Source: Talinum fruticosum
Lineage: Eukaryota; Streptophyta; Magnoliopsida; Caryophyllales; Talinaceae
DNA: 64,000 bases
Assembly (NCBI GenBank): GCA_021018815.1
Contig: JAITYX010000040.1
Coordinates: 4,394,501-4,458,500, forward strand
Reading direction: 5' to 3'
Of this stretch, positions 12,447 through 24,383 are shown one piece after another. Position 1 is the stretch's first letter. Each line of letters begins with the position of its first letter. The translations under genes were made by a program, and so were the position numbers. The notes beneath the pieces were generated by a model that had not been told where the DNA came from, did no database searches, and was given only the letters and a program-made list of their open reading frames with translations.

Positions 12447-12652
12447 CTTTTTTTATTTTTGAAGTAAAAGCTAGCATAAGCCTTCATTCAACCAATAAAT
12501 TAAGTTTGTCGACACGAGATAGCAAGATCTCGGGGCAATTCCTGCACCAAGTTCTACTACTCCTCTCAACTAAAGCATGCTTGGCTAGCACATGGGCAGC
12601 CTTATTACAGCCTTCTATTTGCAAATAAAAAAGAAACAGACTCAAAAATAGA
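12447..12652 (-). mobile_element. 5'-truncated LINE insertion with RNase H remnant
   Basis: On the minus strand, frame CNKAAHVLAKHALVERSSRTW and CPEILLSRVDK match the C-terminal RNase H segment found at the end of plant L1-type ORF2. The 3' end is A-rich (plus-strand T run at 12447-12458) and abuts a target-site duplication. The same 14-mer, ATAAGCAATCTGCT, flanks the insertion at 12433-12446 and 12653-12666. The 206-bp length shows strong 5' truncation. The exact duplication indicates a comparatively young insertion. Confidence 0.9.
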
Positions 12653-12666
12653 ATAAGCAATCTGCT
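12653..12666. repeat. Target-site duplication, right copy (14 bp)
   Basis: ATAAGCAATCTGCT, identical to 12433-12446. It borders the 5'-truncated side of the LINE. Confidence 0.9.
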
Positions 12667-12949
12667 GTGAATAACTTCCAATTTACTTGTTTATGCTCCC
12701 TCCCCTCCCCCTCCCTCCTCTCCTATGTCTCAATGGCAACAGGTCATCCTCACATATAATATTTCTAAAATATTCAAATAGACACAATTCATCACCAATT
12801 TAGTGAGCTTGAAATCCACAAAAATCATCACAAGTTTCATAATCCACAAAATCCAAAATCCACAAGATGAGCAAATTAATCACTAGCTTCAAATGTCAAT
12901 ATGTAAAAAGCACTTAAAAGCATTTTAATCCACAAAATTAAGAGAAAAT

Positions 12950-13510
12950 AGAAACAAGATGAGCAAGAAAACGTACTCGAAAACGTCTCCGATGTGGCTT
13001 GATTCCGTTGTCTATTTCTCGGTGGCGGCAGGCTGCTGGGGGAGAGTGGGTGTGGCTAGAGATAAAGAGAGAGAGCGGGGAGGATCGAGAGAGAGAGACA
13101 AAGAAGGGATTCGAGAGACAGAGGAATTGCAAACCTAGATTTAATTGAAACTCTTACTTGCGATTTCCAATGGGGTCGTGCTCCTCAACGAGGGAGGAGA
13201 GATAGATAGACAAGGTAGGACGGAGGGTGGCCGAGGATGGGCTGGTGAGGTCGGCTTCCGTGCAACCGGCGAGTTCGGAGAGGGCAGCCACCGAGTAGAT
13301 AGGACGAACGAGCAAGCACAAACTAGCGAGGGCTGGGAGAGGGACGGAAGAGAGAGGGCCCGAGAACGAAGGCCGACGGTGGGAGGAGGCCGGAAGGTAG
13401 ATGCCAGCGTTAGGAAGAGCTCCGACGAGAGAGGAGAGAGAGAGAGGAGGAAAACGTGAGAATGAGGGCTCAGCAAAGGCGTCGAGACCCTGCTCCTCCC
13501 TCTCTAGTGA
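12950..13510 (-). other. GC-rich, CT-repeat leader-like block
   Basis: A sharply bounded GC-rich island in AT-rich surroundings. Read on the minus strand it starts with CTCTCT runs, continues through Pro/Ser-rich open frames (111 codons at 13141-13476, 64 codons at 12938-13132) and holds possible donor sites (CGCAAGTAAGAG near 13155). The frames look compositional and I recognise no domain. It could be the 5' leader and first exon of a transposon or of a captured host gene. Hairpins and an (AT)n tract mark its upstream side. Confidence 0.3.
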
Positions 13511-13601
13511 AAAACAAAATATTTTTCCTTTTTTTTAAAATTATAATTTTCCTTTTTAATCTCAACCTTTGATTGAAAGTTTAATGGTTTAGATTAAAAG
13601 T

Positions 13602-13651
13602 GCTCACCTAATGGGTGAGCTCACTCAAAGGGAGGGCTCACTTGAACCCTC

Positions 13652-13653
<2 letters not shown>
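13602..13653. repeat. Two adjacent hairpins, possible transposon terminus
   Basis: GCTCACC-TAATG-GGTGAGC (13602-13620) has a perfect 7-bp stem. GGGAGGG, a 10-nt spacer and CCCTCCC (13630-13653) form a second stem. They sit directly beside the long (AT)n tract. Similar GGGAGGG hairpins occur at ends of plant DNA transposons, but I see no partner terminus. Confidence 0.5.

Positions 13654-13727
<74 letters not shown>
13654..13727. repeat. (AT)n microsatellite, about 37 units
   Basis: Uninterrupted alternating AT over about 74 bp. Confidence 0.97.
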
Positions 13728-13731
<4 letters not shown>

Positions 13732-13739
13732 AGCACCTA

Positions 13740-16497
13740 AATTTGATAAGTTTGTACATCTCTCCATGATCAAACTTTTCCATTTATAAAATAATAGAAA
13801 TTCAAAAAAAAAAGAAACAAATAATGTAAAAAAAAATTAAAAGATAAGGACATAAATTGCAAAAAGAAATTCAAAGTGGTAAAGTAAGAAAAGTTTAGAA
13901 CTTTAACTCTCATTGATAAGACTTTATTTCCCCTTCATTAAGACAAAGGAAAATTAACTTCCTTCCTTATAAAAGGAAATTTATTTTCCCTTGATTGAGG
14001 GAAATTATTTTCCCCAAAAAATATTTATCCATCACTTATGCTACCAAAAGCCGGAAAATAGAATGATAATTTTTCAAAAAATATTTTCCACTCGAAACAA
14101 ACACACCCATAATTTTAAAATTAAAAAGCCAAACCAAATTAATAGTAACAATTCTGTAATAAATATTGCATAAATCTATGATAAATGAGTATTTTAAAGT
14201 TATAATCAATGAAATCTAACAACTAAATTAATACATAAAAATTATTGTTTTTCTTAATTACTATTTTTAATTAAAAAATAAAAAAAGGAGAATTGACATT
14301 ATAGTGATTTGCCAAGTGACGAGTCTAGAACAAACCATTCACTCTTCACATGAGCTTGTATAATTTTTAGGTTTGATAATTTTTTATCCAATTAAAGCTT
14401 TAATTATAATAAACACCTATAGATTTAGGTTCCTCGTTATTGATAATAATAGAAGGAAGACTAACTTGATTAATTTTTTGGTATTAAATTATCTTATAAA
14501 TAGTAGTATATATGAAACGTAAAATAAATTTAATTATCAATAAGTAAAGTACAAAGTCTTTGAATTATGCTTTTATTTTATGGAATTCTTAATGAAAAGA
14601 AGTTATTGTGATAATATATTTTTATTGAACAAGGATATTTATTTTTTAATTACCATAAAAAATGTTTAGTGACTCCAAAACTAAATGTTAACTATTTTTT
14701 GATGTTAATGTTGTTCAGTGTCCCCTTGTCCAACACACACTTATACTATCCAATGTTAGAAAAATAATATCAAAATTATGAAAATAATTTTTCAAAAAAT
14801 TTAATAATAAACTGTAAGTACAGAGTTTTTGTAATACAAAAACATAGCAAGAAAGCACAACAAAGGGGAAATTCAGGATAATAGAATAATTATCAATAAG
14901 ATGTTGGTACTATGTACATTAGTCTTAAGGTTCCATTCCCTCCTCTCTCTTATAGCATCCTTTGTGACTCCTCGAAATCAAAAAAATAGATAATGTTATA
15001 ATTAATTGAAGGTTATAAAAAGAGATAGACTAGTAACTTTGTGGATGACAATTAGTTCAACTAATAAGATCTCTTAAAATATTATCATAGATTATGTTTG
15101 AATTCGGACTAAACAGATACTGTTAGACGTCATTTGCATTAAAAGAACAATATAAAATAAAGGAAATGGGTTGAAACACCCCCTATATACATAGATAAAA
15201 TTCAGTAACTCGATAACATTTTCACATCTCACAACGATCAATGAAAATCGAAAAATATCATGATGCTAAAAATTAAAGTAATTATAGAAAATATACCACC
15301 GTTTTTTAAAACTAATATTTTCTTCACCATCTAAATATAGGGAACTAAGAATTTGATAGAATTGTTTAAGCTCTTAGATTAGTTGCACTGCCTTAAACCA
15401 TCAGTAAATGATGAATATTTTTTTTAATCACAAAGAAAATGATGAATGTATATACACCTTTGACACTAATTACTATAAAAAATTTAAATGTTATACAACC
15501 ATTTTCTTTATTTTTAATTGTTGTACAACCATTTTTGCAACCTTAAGTACCACAAAGAAATCATTTCATACTTTACAAAATATGCACAAATTTGTCGGCT
15601 TCCCGGCATTTCAAATGAATTAGCCACAAAGAAGTGTCAAAATTAAGAACAATGAAAAGTTGCCAACAAAACAATAATGACCTATTGTATTAGTTAAAAC
15701 TAATGTTGGATAAAAAGACTTATGACTTTTATTATTCTTTTGCCATAATTAAATTCTAGTTTTTATATTAATCGAAACTTATATTTCTAAATGAAAGATA
15801 TTAATCTATAATACACTTGTAACCAACATCGAATTTCTTTCAACAAAATATGTTATACATAAATAAGTTGGACTAAGTTTTTTTTGATGGCATAAATGAG
15901 TTGAACTATAAATTGCATATAATAATAATAATCATAGTAATAATTAACTTCCAAATAATATGAAGCTACTCAAAGAATCTTTCATATATAATACATAAAT
16001 CAAAAGAAACTTTTTAGAAACTTAATTAATTTGCGTAGCTGTTTAGCATTAGAATACATATATTTGTATGAAATTTTTTTGTCTTACTCAATTTCTCGAC
16101 CAATCTGAAATCCTATAGAGAAATCATTCTTTTTCAAAAAAAAAAAAAAAGTGATAGAGAAATGAAAGAATATGCAAAGGAAGGAAATCAGTAATACCCT
16201 TACTGAATAAACGAAAATAAAGTACCTCTACCGAAATGAATAAACAAGGCTTATATGTAGAATGTAGAATAAAGGGGAAAAGAAGAGAGAGAGAGAGTTT
16301 GATGAGGATAATGAGTTCCTAATACTTAGCGAGATGGTCCTCTGATGTCTTTGCTTCCGTTTTATACCTGAGTAAAGGGGGTAATATAATAACTTACTAA
16401 AATAAAAAATTAATTATATTTGTATCAAAATTTTTACAAGTATACAGCTTATGAGGAAAGAGAGTGGTAAAATATATTATTAATTAAATTTTTTAAT

Positions 16498-16500
<3 letters not shown>
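13740..16500. other. AT-rich intergenic stretch, no gene seen
   Basis: Very AT-rich on both strands. Open frames are short and I recognise nothing in them. There is a simple A run at 16137-16150 and a short GA run near 16284-16298. Confidence 0.5.

Positions 16501-16503
<3 letters not shown>

Positions 16504-16572
<69 letters not shown>
16504..16572. repeat. (AAT)n microsatellite, about 23 units
   Basis: Continuous AAT/TAA repeat. It ends exactly at the left tip of the palindromic MITE, and TAATAATAA also borders the right tip, so the insertion may have been into this repeat. Confidence 0.95.
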
Positions 16573-16573
<1 letters not shown>

Positions 16574-17097
16574 TGGACCCCAATAATCAGAAGTTTGGGG
16601 GTGTTGGATGCCATTAATTACAATTGGAGAATTGGACGCTAACACCCCCAACTTTGCACCTTTTAAATTTTTTGCACCACTACCGAGTTGAACTCAATTG
16701 CTAAATGACGTGGACGATGGTATTGTTACACGTGTACAATAATAAAAAAATATTTAGTTTTTAGATGATAATTCAGCAAAGATGGTATAAAAATACAAGT
16801 TAAACCTAATTTTTTCACCTCCCGTGCTGTATTCTCTCTCTCTCGTTTTTTATTGTATTTAGGTTTCATTTATATTTTTTACCATCTTTGTTAAATTATT
16901 ATCAAAAAATATATACTATTTTTTATTGTTGTTCATGTATAACAACATCGTCATCCACGTCATTCATCAACTGAGTTCAACTCGATTGTGGAGCAAAAAT
17001 GTAAATAGGTCTAAAGTTGGGAGTGTTGGCGTCGAATTCTCCGATTGGAATTGATGATATCCAATACCCCCAAACTTTGGATTAATTGTGTCCAATT
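16571..17097. mobile_element. Long-armed palindromic MITE, 527 bp
   Basis: The left arm (16571-16810) and right arm (16858-17097) are reverse complements over their full length, with scattered mismatches. They share AATTGGAC, AAGTTTGGGGGT, GAGAATTGGACGC/GAGAATTCGACGC, CGAGTTGAACTCA, AATGACGTGGA and a CAAAGATGGTA motif near the centre. The loop is only about 47 nt. There is no coding capacity. Mutator-type MITEs have such long arms, but I could not confirm a 9-bp target duplication because both flanks are AAT repeats. Confidence 0.85.
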
Positions 17098-17109
17098 CCC
17101 CTAATAATA

Positions 17110-19335
17110 AAGAGAGAGAGAGAGAGAGGCATAGCTCAGAATAATTCAGAGGGAAGTATGTCAAAGTATATTTTTAGAAACAAAAAGCTCATACTATACC
17201 AACCGACCTTTTTCATCAATTTTATAGCCTGGTGGTTCTCCTCATATATAACCATGAGAACCCCGAACTAATAGTTCATAACCAATACACACTCCTAATG
17301 ATAGCAAAACATCAAATTAGAATTGCAACTGAAGTGTAAGACTGAAAATTCGTTCGGTGAATGTAAGATGTTGGCGGCTTGCTCATCTACACTTACTCAT
17401 TTGTTGGAACCCGTCTTCTCTTTGTACATAATTTTATGAAAAGCGGGTGCACCCATTTGTAAGAGTTCACGACATCTAAAATTGAGGAGAACATCTTTGA
17501 TATTTGTTGCTTGTTCTTGGTTTTTCTCTTCTATAATTTATCGAGAGATAAGGGATCTATACTTAACTATCATCTCAACATCCACCAATGAGCTACTAAA
17601 CTAATGACTTGTGTTACAGTTGTGCAAAGTAAAGTTTGTGCCTTTAATAAAACTTTTATTCTATTTTCTTCTCCATCCATCTTTACAATTATGTTAAAGA
17701 AACTAGTATGTGATACAAAATATATTATACTAGCATACTAAATGTTTAAAAATATATGCTGCTATATGAAGGCTAAAATTTTTATTATTATTTTCATCAC
17801 CATTGAATTCAATACATATATCCAACATATTAAAAAAAATTAAAAAACACAAATCAAAGACCTAGAAAAGAAATTATAAGATAATAGGTAGTTATGATCA
17901 CATCACTCTTAATTAATTAATAATTAAATCAAAACCTAGCCTTTCTGACTCCCTACGAGTGATTTCATGAAACTAGATGATTTAACTCTCTTTAATTCTT
18001 GACCAAGTGAAAGTCAGAGCTGATGAATCCTTACCATTATACTCCTCACTCTATGCATTATGTGGCATATGCCAAATTTTGGTCAATAATTTTTAAAAAT
18101 ATTTTTCATTGTGCCTACCGTAGTTATATATGTTATGTGTTTATTGTCGACTATGGTTCAAGAAATTTTAGGGTTTTTTATATAGAATTTTAAAAAATTT
18201 GTTTCCATTAGGCGTCCCGTTGCACTACTATTTTATTTGTTTATTTGTACCTTTATTGGAAATTATGTTTCTTTCTTGCCTTTTGTTTTAAGATTGAAGA
18301 CGATTCAATATAATTATGATTAACTAGGAAGAAATTGAGAAACACCATCTTCTAAAAGGTAAGGAAACAATCAAAATAATTATTCATGAGGAGCTATAAA
18401 GGTGCAAAAACGAAACAAAAATCAATCAATATAAGCAAAATTCTACTATATATACAGGGCTATTGAATCCATATTGTTAGTAAAGAATTAGTGGGCAGTA
18501 ATGTGAATGATGCAAGTAATAATGTTGAATTAGAATAAAAATACAACCCTATTATGTGATAGATATGGATTAGAATAAAGTAACTATAAGGAATAAAAAA
18601 AAAGGGGTGAAGAGATATTAAAATGGATGATGATCTATAAAATAGAGTAGGAGAACAACAGTAATGTTGATATATTTGTATATAATTACTTTGGAGGGAA
18701 AGAAACAAAATAATTTTGGAGGGAAGTAAGCAAAAATAACGTGATAATGGGAGGGAATGGAATAGGACTAAAATTAATATAAAAGTAATTTTTATTAATT
18801 ATCTTATTTCTCCTCCTCTTCATTCACCCTTAAATAGAGTAAATAGGGGTGGGGGGGAGAGGTTCCCTACCCTCACCCCTTTTATCTCCAAAATAAGGGG
18901 AGAGGAGTTAATTAGCCTCCATTTCCTCCTTTCCCCTCATTTAACTCCAATCCAAATATAGTATAAAGAAAATAAATAGCTTCAAGAGTTGAAGTTTATT
19001 GATTACAAAACACTAGTTGCATAGTAAATAGAAAAAACAGTTTTCAATAATCATACTCCATAAATGAATCACACGTTAAATTTCTATCAAAAAAGTGTTC
19101 ATACAAATATTACGTCATTTATACTCTTATTTATCTAGTTATTAATTCCTAAAATAGTACAATTTTAGAATTTTTACGTATTTTATTTAATTTTCTAGGT
19201 AACAAGTGAAACTAAGGAAGACCAAAAATTTAATGGGAAAGGCAGCAATATTGAAGAATTAGAGCTTTGAAGCATTCAAGTAAGACCATCCGCAAACTTA
19301 TCAAAACATTCATTCAATGGACATATAGTTGGTTA
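17110..19335. other. AT-rich intergenic stretch, no gene seen
   Basis: No supported open frame or RNA. A stretch near 18680-18965 holds GGAGGGAA and TTCCCTCC-type words in both orientations and may be an eroded inverted-repeat element, but I cannot define its ends. Confidence 0.45.
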
Positions 19336-19904
19336 CACTCAACTAGGGCTGGGCAATGGCGCGGGCCGGGGCTGGCCCATTACTATAACGGGTCGGGCCG
19401 GGCCAGGAAAACAATAAATGGGCTGGGCTGGGTCATGGGCCAGCTGACCCTGACCCGCCCATGACCGGCCCATGGGCCGAGCTAAACATGAATTGACATT
19501 AGTGCTTGGTTTGGCAGCATAAAGCGATAGCGAGAACATCCGTACTTGAAACAACTTGTAAGGCAACGAGTTCCTAGTTTTCAACCCATGGCAAATTCCA
19601 TTAAAGACATAGCTAATACAAGTTGGTAATCGCCTGGAAAAAGCATATCTCGTAGTTTGCAACTCTAAATGATATTAAACTCTTGTTTCTCAATAAAAAA
19701 ACTTCTTCATGGGATCCAAAGTCATACTTTAAGGTCTTAGACTCGTTTCTCGACACAACATACAAGATTTACAAGCATCACGGGACAAAGACCACAGATT
19801 GTGCGGGTCCAAAATTGCTTTGGAGGCTCCATAGACCTTCCCACAGCCCGTGGAGGTCAATGGTTGGCTTTAGAGGTCATCAAGGGCCTTCCCATGATTA
19901 GTGA

Positions 19905-20045
19905 GGACTTCCGGTGGCCACCGGGGCCTACCCCACGGCCTACCCCACGGCCTGTGGGAGCACCCGCGGTGGGTATTTTGGGTTAAATAAATCGCTGCTG
20001 GCCACCATAGCCTACCTCACAGCCTGTGGGGGCACCCGTGGTGAG
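19905..20045. repeat. GC-rich imperfect repeat
   Basis: Two imperfect copies of a unit reading GGCCACC, then GCCTACC, CAGCCTGTGGG, GCACCCG and GGTG lie inside the hAT. A related string occurs in the gypsy accessory region at about 41195-41262. Confidence 0.55.
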
Positions 20046-20339
20046 TGGCAGTGGCTCCCAAACTCTATTTTCTTATCTTCTATCTATCTTGTCTTTGTGG
20101 GATGTATATGAAAGGTTCATTTCAACATTCTAAGTAACATATTAGCTCAATAAAACCCATTAAAATACACATGCAAGATACATACTTTTCATACCAAGTT
20201 TTGGACAAACTAGCACTACATAAAATTTATGATCAATCTTCAATTTGAGTTATTTAATAAAATAAGTCGCATATATAAATCGAACTTTCTTGTTTAGACT
20301 TTTCTTTAATTTGAGCATCACATATTCTCGACAAGCATG

Positions 20340-20474
20340 TATTGGGTGGGTCTTGGGTGGCCAGGGTCATTTGACCCATGGCCCGACCCGACCCATTTAT
20401 TAAAAAGTATTGCCCAGCCCGTTAAGTAAGTGGGCAGCCCAGTCCGGCCCGGTTCGGCCCCTTGCCCCAGCCCT
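20340..20474. repeat. Internal hAT-like terminal repeat
   Basis: Read on the minus strand from 20474 it begins TAGGGCTGGGGCAAGG and is rich in GGGCCGGAC/GGGTCGGGCC motifs. It mirrors the first 130 bp of the outer element (19344-19480). No matching target duplication is seen for it. Confidence 0.6.
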
Positions 20475-22219
20475 AATTAGCGTCATTTCTTTGAGAGAAA
20501 AAACCCATTTATTTTTTTCTATTTTCCACTATAAAAAAATTCCCACTTGGTTAACTAAAAATACAAAAAACAGAAGGTTCTGTTCTCTTTTTCACTGCTA
20601 GCGATGGAAAAAAATGTAGAATAATTAATCTTAAAAAGAAAAAAATCATCCTTAATCAAATTTCATTATTTTTTTTTGAAGTAAAATATTTTGGAATATC
20701 ATAAAAAAAGAATCCCAGGTTGGCAGTGCTTGAGATTTTGAGCAAACCCAATCAATGAATGAATACAGAGCTTTAATTTCTCATAACATTTACTGTACAA
20801 ATTAAAAATACATGTAAATTGATTTTTAATTTATCTACAAATAATAAGTTATCAAAAGTAATAAAATTATTTTTTTAAAAAAAAAAGAATGCAAAGAGAA
20901 AGTGGATTGAAATGATACCCCTTTTTTCCCACCTTAACAAATTAGGATAATAATAAAATTAGAATTAATAATGGAAGGGTGATTGTGAAAAATCTAGTGT
21001 CTTGGGTTTAACAAAGGATTTCTAAAAATTACAGCCTTTAGGGAATTATTTTAATCAATAGTTTTGTATTATTGACCCTTTTACTTTGACCTATTAATGG
21101 GCCGCGGTCGACCCTTTAATGACCCATCTTCACATAACCCTAAATCAGCTCGACCCTTTTATTACTAAACTTGGGCTTTGACCCTTTTCTTTTGGCCCAG
21201 CTCTGCTAGCCCAATGGGTACCCTACCCATTGGCCAGCCCTACACTCAACTCTCCTGTGCATTCCATCCTTTTATCTCTCACATGGGCTATGGCATATTA
21301 TATAAATTCTAATAACCTACTAATTGCCACTCCAATCGGCAACTCACGTGAGGCAATTCTCAAGTATAGAAAAGATATTCCAATTACTGGATTTTGGGGT
21401 TGGTTAATTTTCCTAAGGTTGCGTTTGATTGGATGTAATGCAATTAGGTTGTAATGCAATCAAGAATGTAATGTAATGTAATGAAAGTGGAATACAATGC
21501 AATGTTGATTACATTACCATGTTTGGCTAGTCATTGATTAATTACATAAGGTAATGTAATTACGATTCCATTGGTATGTTTGACTTATTTTATTTGCAAT
21601 ATGTAATGAAATCAATTTTACATCCACTAACTTCACTAAATTAATTTTGAAGATAAGACAACCTAATATAATTTCATAATTTTTTTCCTCTTTTTTTTCT
21701 TAATAAAAAATTAATTTATCCTTATCAATCTCTCTTTTATATGTATTCTTCCTTTTTTAATAAAGAAAAAATAACCTATCATTCTACATAATATATAATG
21801 AATCATTAACTATACACTCGCAAACGTACAAAATATATTTTTTGTCATCGTAACAAACCAATAAAAATTAAAGAAACATATCCTCATTCGAATAAGTCAA
21901 AATTTAAGATTTCTTAGACTTTCAACTACACAATTCTTTAATATTTTGTCATTGTAACAAACAGAAAAATAAAAAAGTTCATAAGTTCATAGAGAAAAAA
22001 CAATTTCTACATTCTTTATAAGAGCCCCCATATCAACAATAGTAAGTAGCAACCATGTCTACCTTTTTCATCAACAGGAAGATGAGTTGATTCACGTTTA
22101 GAAAAACACATAAAGTAAGAAAAAAAAACAAACACAAAAACCATTAGTAGAGGAAGACAACAAGATCAACAAAAAATAACTTTATTTAAAATTAAACAAC
22201 TAATTTATTTACCGAATCT

Positions 22220-23905
22220 AAATGTCTCCTTGGAGAAGAGCTTGCATCCACTCTTTTTTTGTTGGCATCAGGAATACTGAAAAACAAATTTATAGTCTCA
22301 GGCTCGGATGCAATTTTTTTGCTGCTCGATGCCTTTCCATTGTCATCAACTCCAACTTGACCAACTCTTCATTCAATTTGGAGCGCTTCTCACTTAACTC
22401 GACATCAAAGCCAACCGCTCGACTGATTTCATTATTTGCAGCCCTTATCTCTCTCCCAATAATAGAAGCAACTTCGACAATCCTCTAATCAAGTTATCAA
22501 AAGCTCTATCTCTCTCCCAATAATGAAAGGAACTTCCAACAATCCTCTAATCAAGTTATCGGAAGCTCTAACCCGTTTTCCTAAGTTCCTAGACTTCCCA
22601 GTAACTTGCTTCAACCCTAGAAGACTCTTGAGTTGATGATGATTTAAGTTTATCTTTCTTACTTGACTCCTCATTTTCTTCATCTTCTTTAACTTCCCTT
22701 TTCATTTCTTCAGGGCCTTGACCATCTTTTCCCGAAGCACGATCCTTACCAAAAATTATGCACTAATCCTCATAGTACGGGGCATGATTTACTTTTCCAA
22801 TCAGTAGCTTTAGGGTGATGCTACATTAGAAACAAAAAGACATATAACTAAATCAATGCACACACATGATAACATTGTTTCATCATATTCTATAAGCATG
22901 AATCCAAACAGAGAGATGGGCACACAATAATTGACCAAAAAATAACACAAAAAAAGTGCACGCAAGTGTTTAGCTCATGCTCATAGCTCTAAAAAATCAG
23001 GCTAGGAACATAAGGCCATCTCAAGATATTACGAAAAAATATTATAGTTATCATCACAAAAGTCAAAAAGAGAATTATCAATTCTGCTTAACACCACCAA
23101 AACTTTCAGACTAGGTATGGCTTGCATTACCTAAATGCAATATCAAATTATAAGAAAAGGCAGCCGGAGCTGTACTGAGGCAGCCGAGTACATAGAGCAC
23201 AACTGCAGATATAAATATGGCAACCTAGATGATATAAATATTCTTGCATTATCTAAATGTGTCCAGCTACGAGAATTCATGAAAGCGCCACTGGCATAAG
23301 AAACTCATCATCGGTGTAATTTTAAACCACTTCCAGTAAGAGCCAAAAGTTTCACAATTAGAACCAAAAGTTTCAACAACTTCCAACTCATAAGCCAAAC
23401 AAAAGTCATGGATTCTTGACGCCATATGCAACAAAGGATAAACATCATATGCAACAAAGATAAGTTCATTAGGTCAAGACCAGAAGTTACATTTTCCAAA
23501 TAATACCACTTTTTCCAAAAAGAGGCGAAGTTGAAACCCAACAACTTACCTTTAAATAAGTTTTCTAGACTTCTCTCTCAGCCACCACTAATTTTGTTTC
23601 CGTGTCCCATCCAAATCCACTTGTACAACTTCCGACTACCATATCATGTACGATATTATATATACATTTAAAGTGTTGAAGTCGTGAATGCACATGTCGT
23701 TGAGCTATCAAATTTGACTTCGATAGTTTGGCACTAAGTTTCTCTGCCACCGTATTTAAAAACCCCGGTTTGAAGTCATTGTCGATTTTGAATGATGTTC
23801 CACTACTCGACAAGATCCTTAAGAACCTCAATAAGTGCATTGTCTTCTTCTTACGTGCACTTTCTTTTATCTTTTTCACAGTCCACGATCTTTTCGTGAA
23901 GCCAT
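22220..23905 (-). pseudogene. Harbinger ORF1: Myb/SANT-like DNA-binding protein
   Basis: This is the accessory protein of plant PIF/Harbinger elements, thought to help the transposase bind DNA. The start is near 23903-23905 (MASRK). The Myb/SANT-like part includes RSWTV, FKPGFLNTVAEKLSAKL, RHVHSRLQHFKCIYNIV and TSGFGWDTETKLVVA, ending in a stop at 23565 where tryptophan is usual. A possible intron donor (GTAAG) lies near 23540. The C-terminal part is at 22220-22500 (REIRAANNEISRAVGFDVEL, EKRSKLNEEL) with a frameshift. A 61-bp tandem duplication lies at 22448-22570. The gene is clearly dead. Confidence 0.75.
22448..22570. repeat. 61-bp tandem duplication inside Harbinger ORF1
   Basis: A unit starting TCTCTCTCCCAATAAT and ending AAAGCTCTA is present twice (22448-22508 and 22509-22570) with a few differences. 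It duplicates part of the ORF1 C-terminal coding region and would shift its frame. Confidence 0.85.
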
Positions 23906-23973
23906 TGATGGTTGGAGGCACCTGAAGCTCACAAAGAAACAAAAGTCTACGTAGAAATAGACAGGCAGCAACA

Positions 23974-24185
23974 TAAGCAAAAAAAAAAAAAAAAAAACAG
24001 AAGCAGAAACAGAAAAAAAAAAGAAACAGAACCGGAACCACAAAAATGAACAGTAGAAAAAGCATGAAAAAAAACAAGAGCAGAAGTAGGAAAAAAAACA
24101 GTAGTAGAATAAGGAAAAATCTAGAACCAGATGCAAAAAAAAAAAAAAACAGAAGCGAAGCGAAAAGCGAAGTAGAAGCAAATAA
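23974..24185. repeat. Low-complexity A/AG-rich tract
   Basis: Runs of A (up to about 20) alternate with CAGAAGC-like words. The long open frames seen here on both strands (Phe/Leu-rich or Lys/Ser-rich) come from this composition and should not be called genes. Confidence 0.85.
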
Positions 24186-24383
24186 AAAAATAGAAACCGA
24201 AACTTTAACCATAACCGAAACTCGTCAACAATAAATCCAAGAAGAAGCACAATTCTAAATTACAAGTACTACACCAAACAATAATTAAAATAAGAAAAAT
24301 AAGTAGATTATCTCTGTCTTCTTCTGCTTGCTCCCCATCTATCAAACATCTCTTTGGCCAATTGGTCGCGCTTCTCCTTCCAT

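Larger units (their letters stand above)
19344..21242. mobile_element. Non-autonomous hAT transposon, 1.9 kb
   Basis: The left terminus TAGGGCTGGGCAATG (19344) and the right terminus, which reads TAGGGCTGGCCAATG on the minus strand (from 21242), match at 14 of 15 positions. The 8-bp direct repeat CACTCAAC lies outside both (19336-19343 and 21243-21250), the size typical of hAT. Subterminal GGGCCGGGC and GGCCCGACCC words are typical of plant hATs. No transposase frame is visible, so mobility would need an enzyme in trans. An extra hAT-like end at about 20340-20474 suggests a nested or chimeric copy. Confidence 0.88.

Noticed and set aside
13141..13476. Overlapping 111-codon and 104-codon frames on opposite strands
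   Set aside because: GC-rich, repeat-driven composition (Ser/Pro and Arg/Glu/Gly); no domain or codon signal.
23565..24250. Long Phe/Leu-rich frames (215 and 124 codons) that look like membrane proteins
   Set aside because: They arise from poly(A)/AG low-complexity sequence read antisense; only the last ~100 codons of one frame are real Harbinger ORF1.
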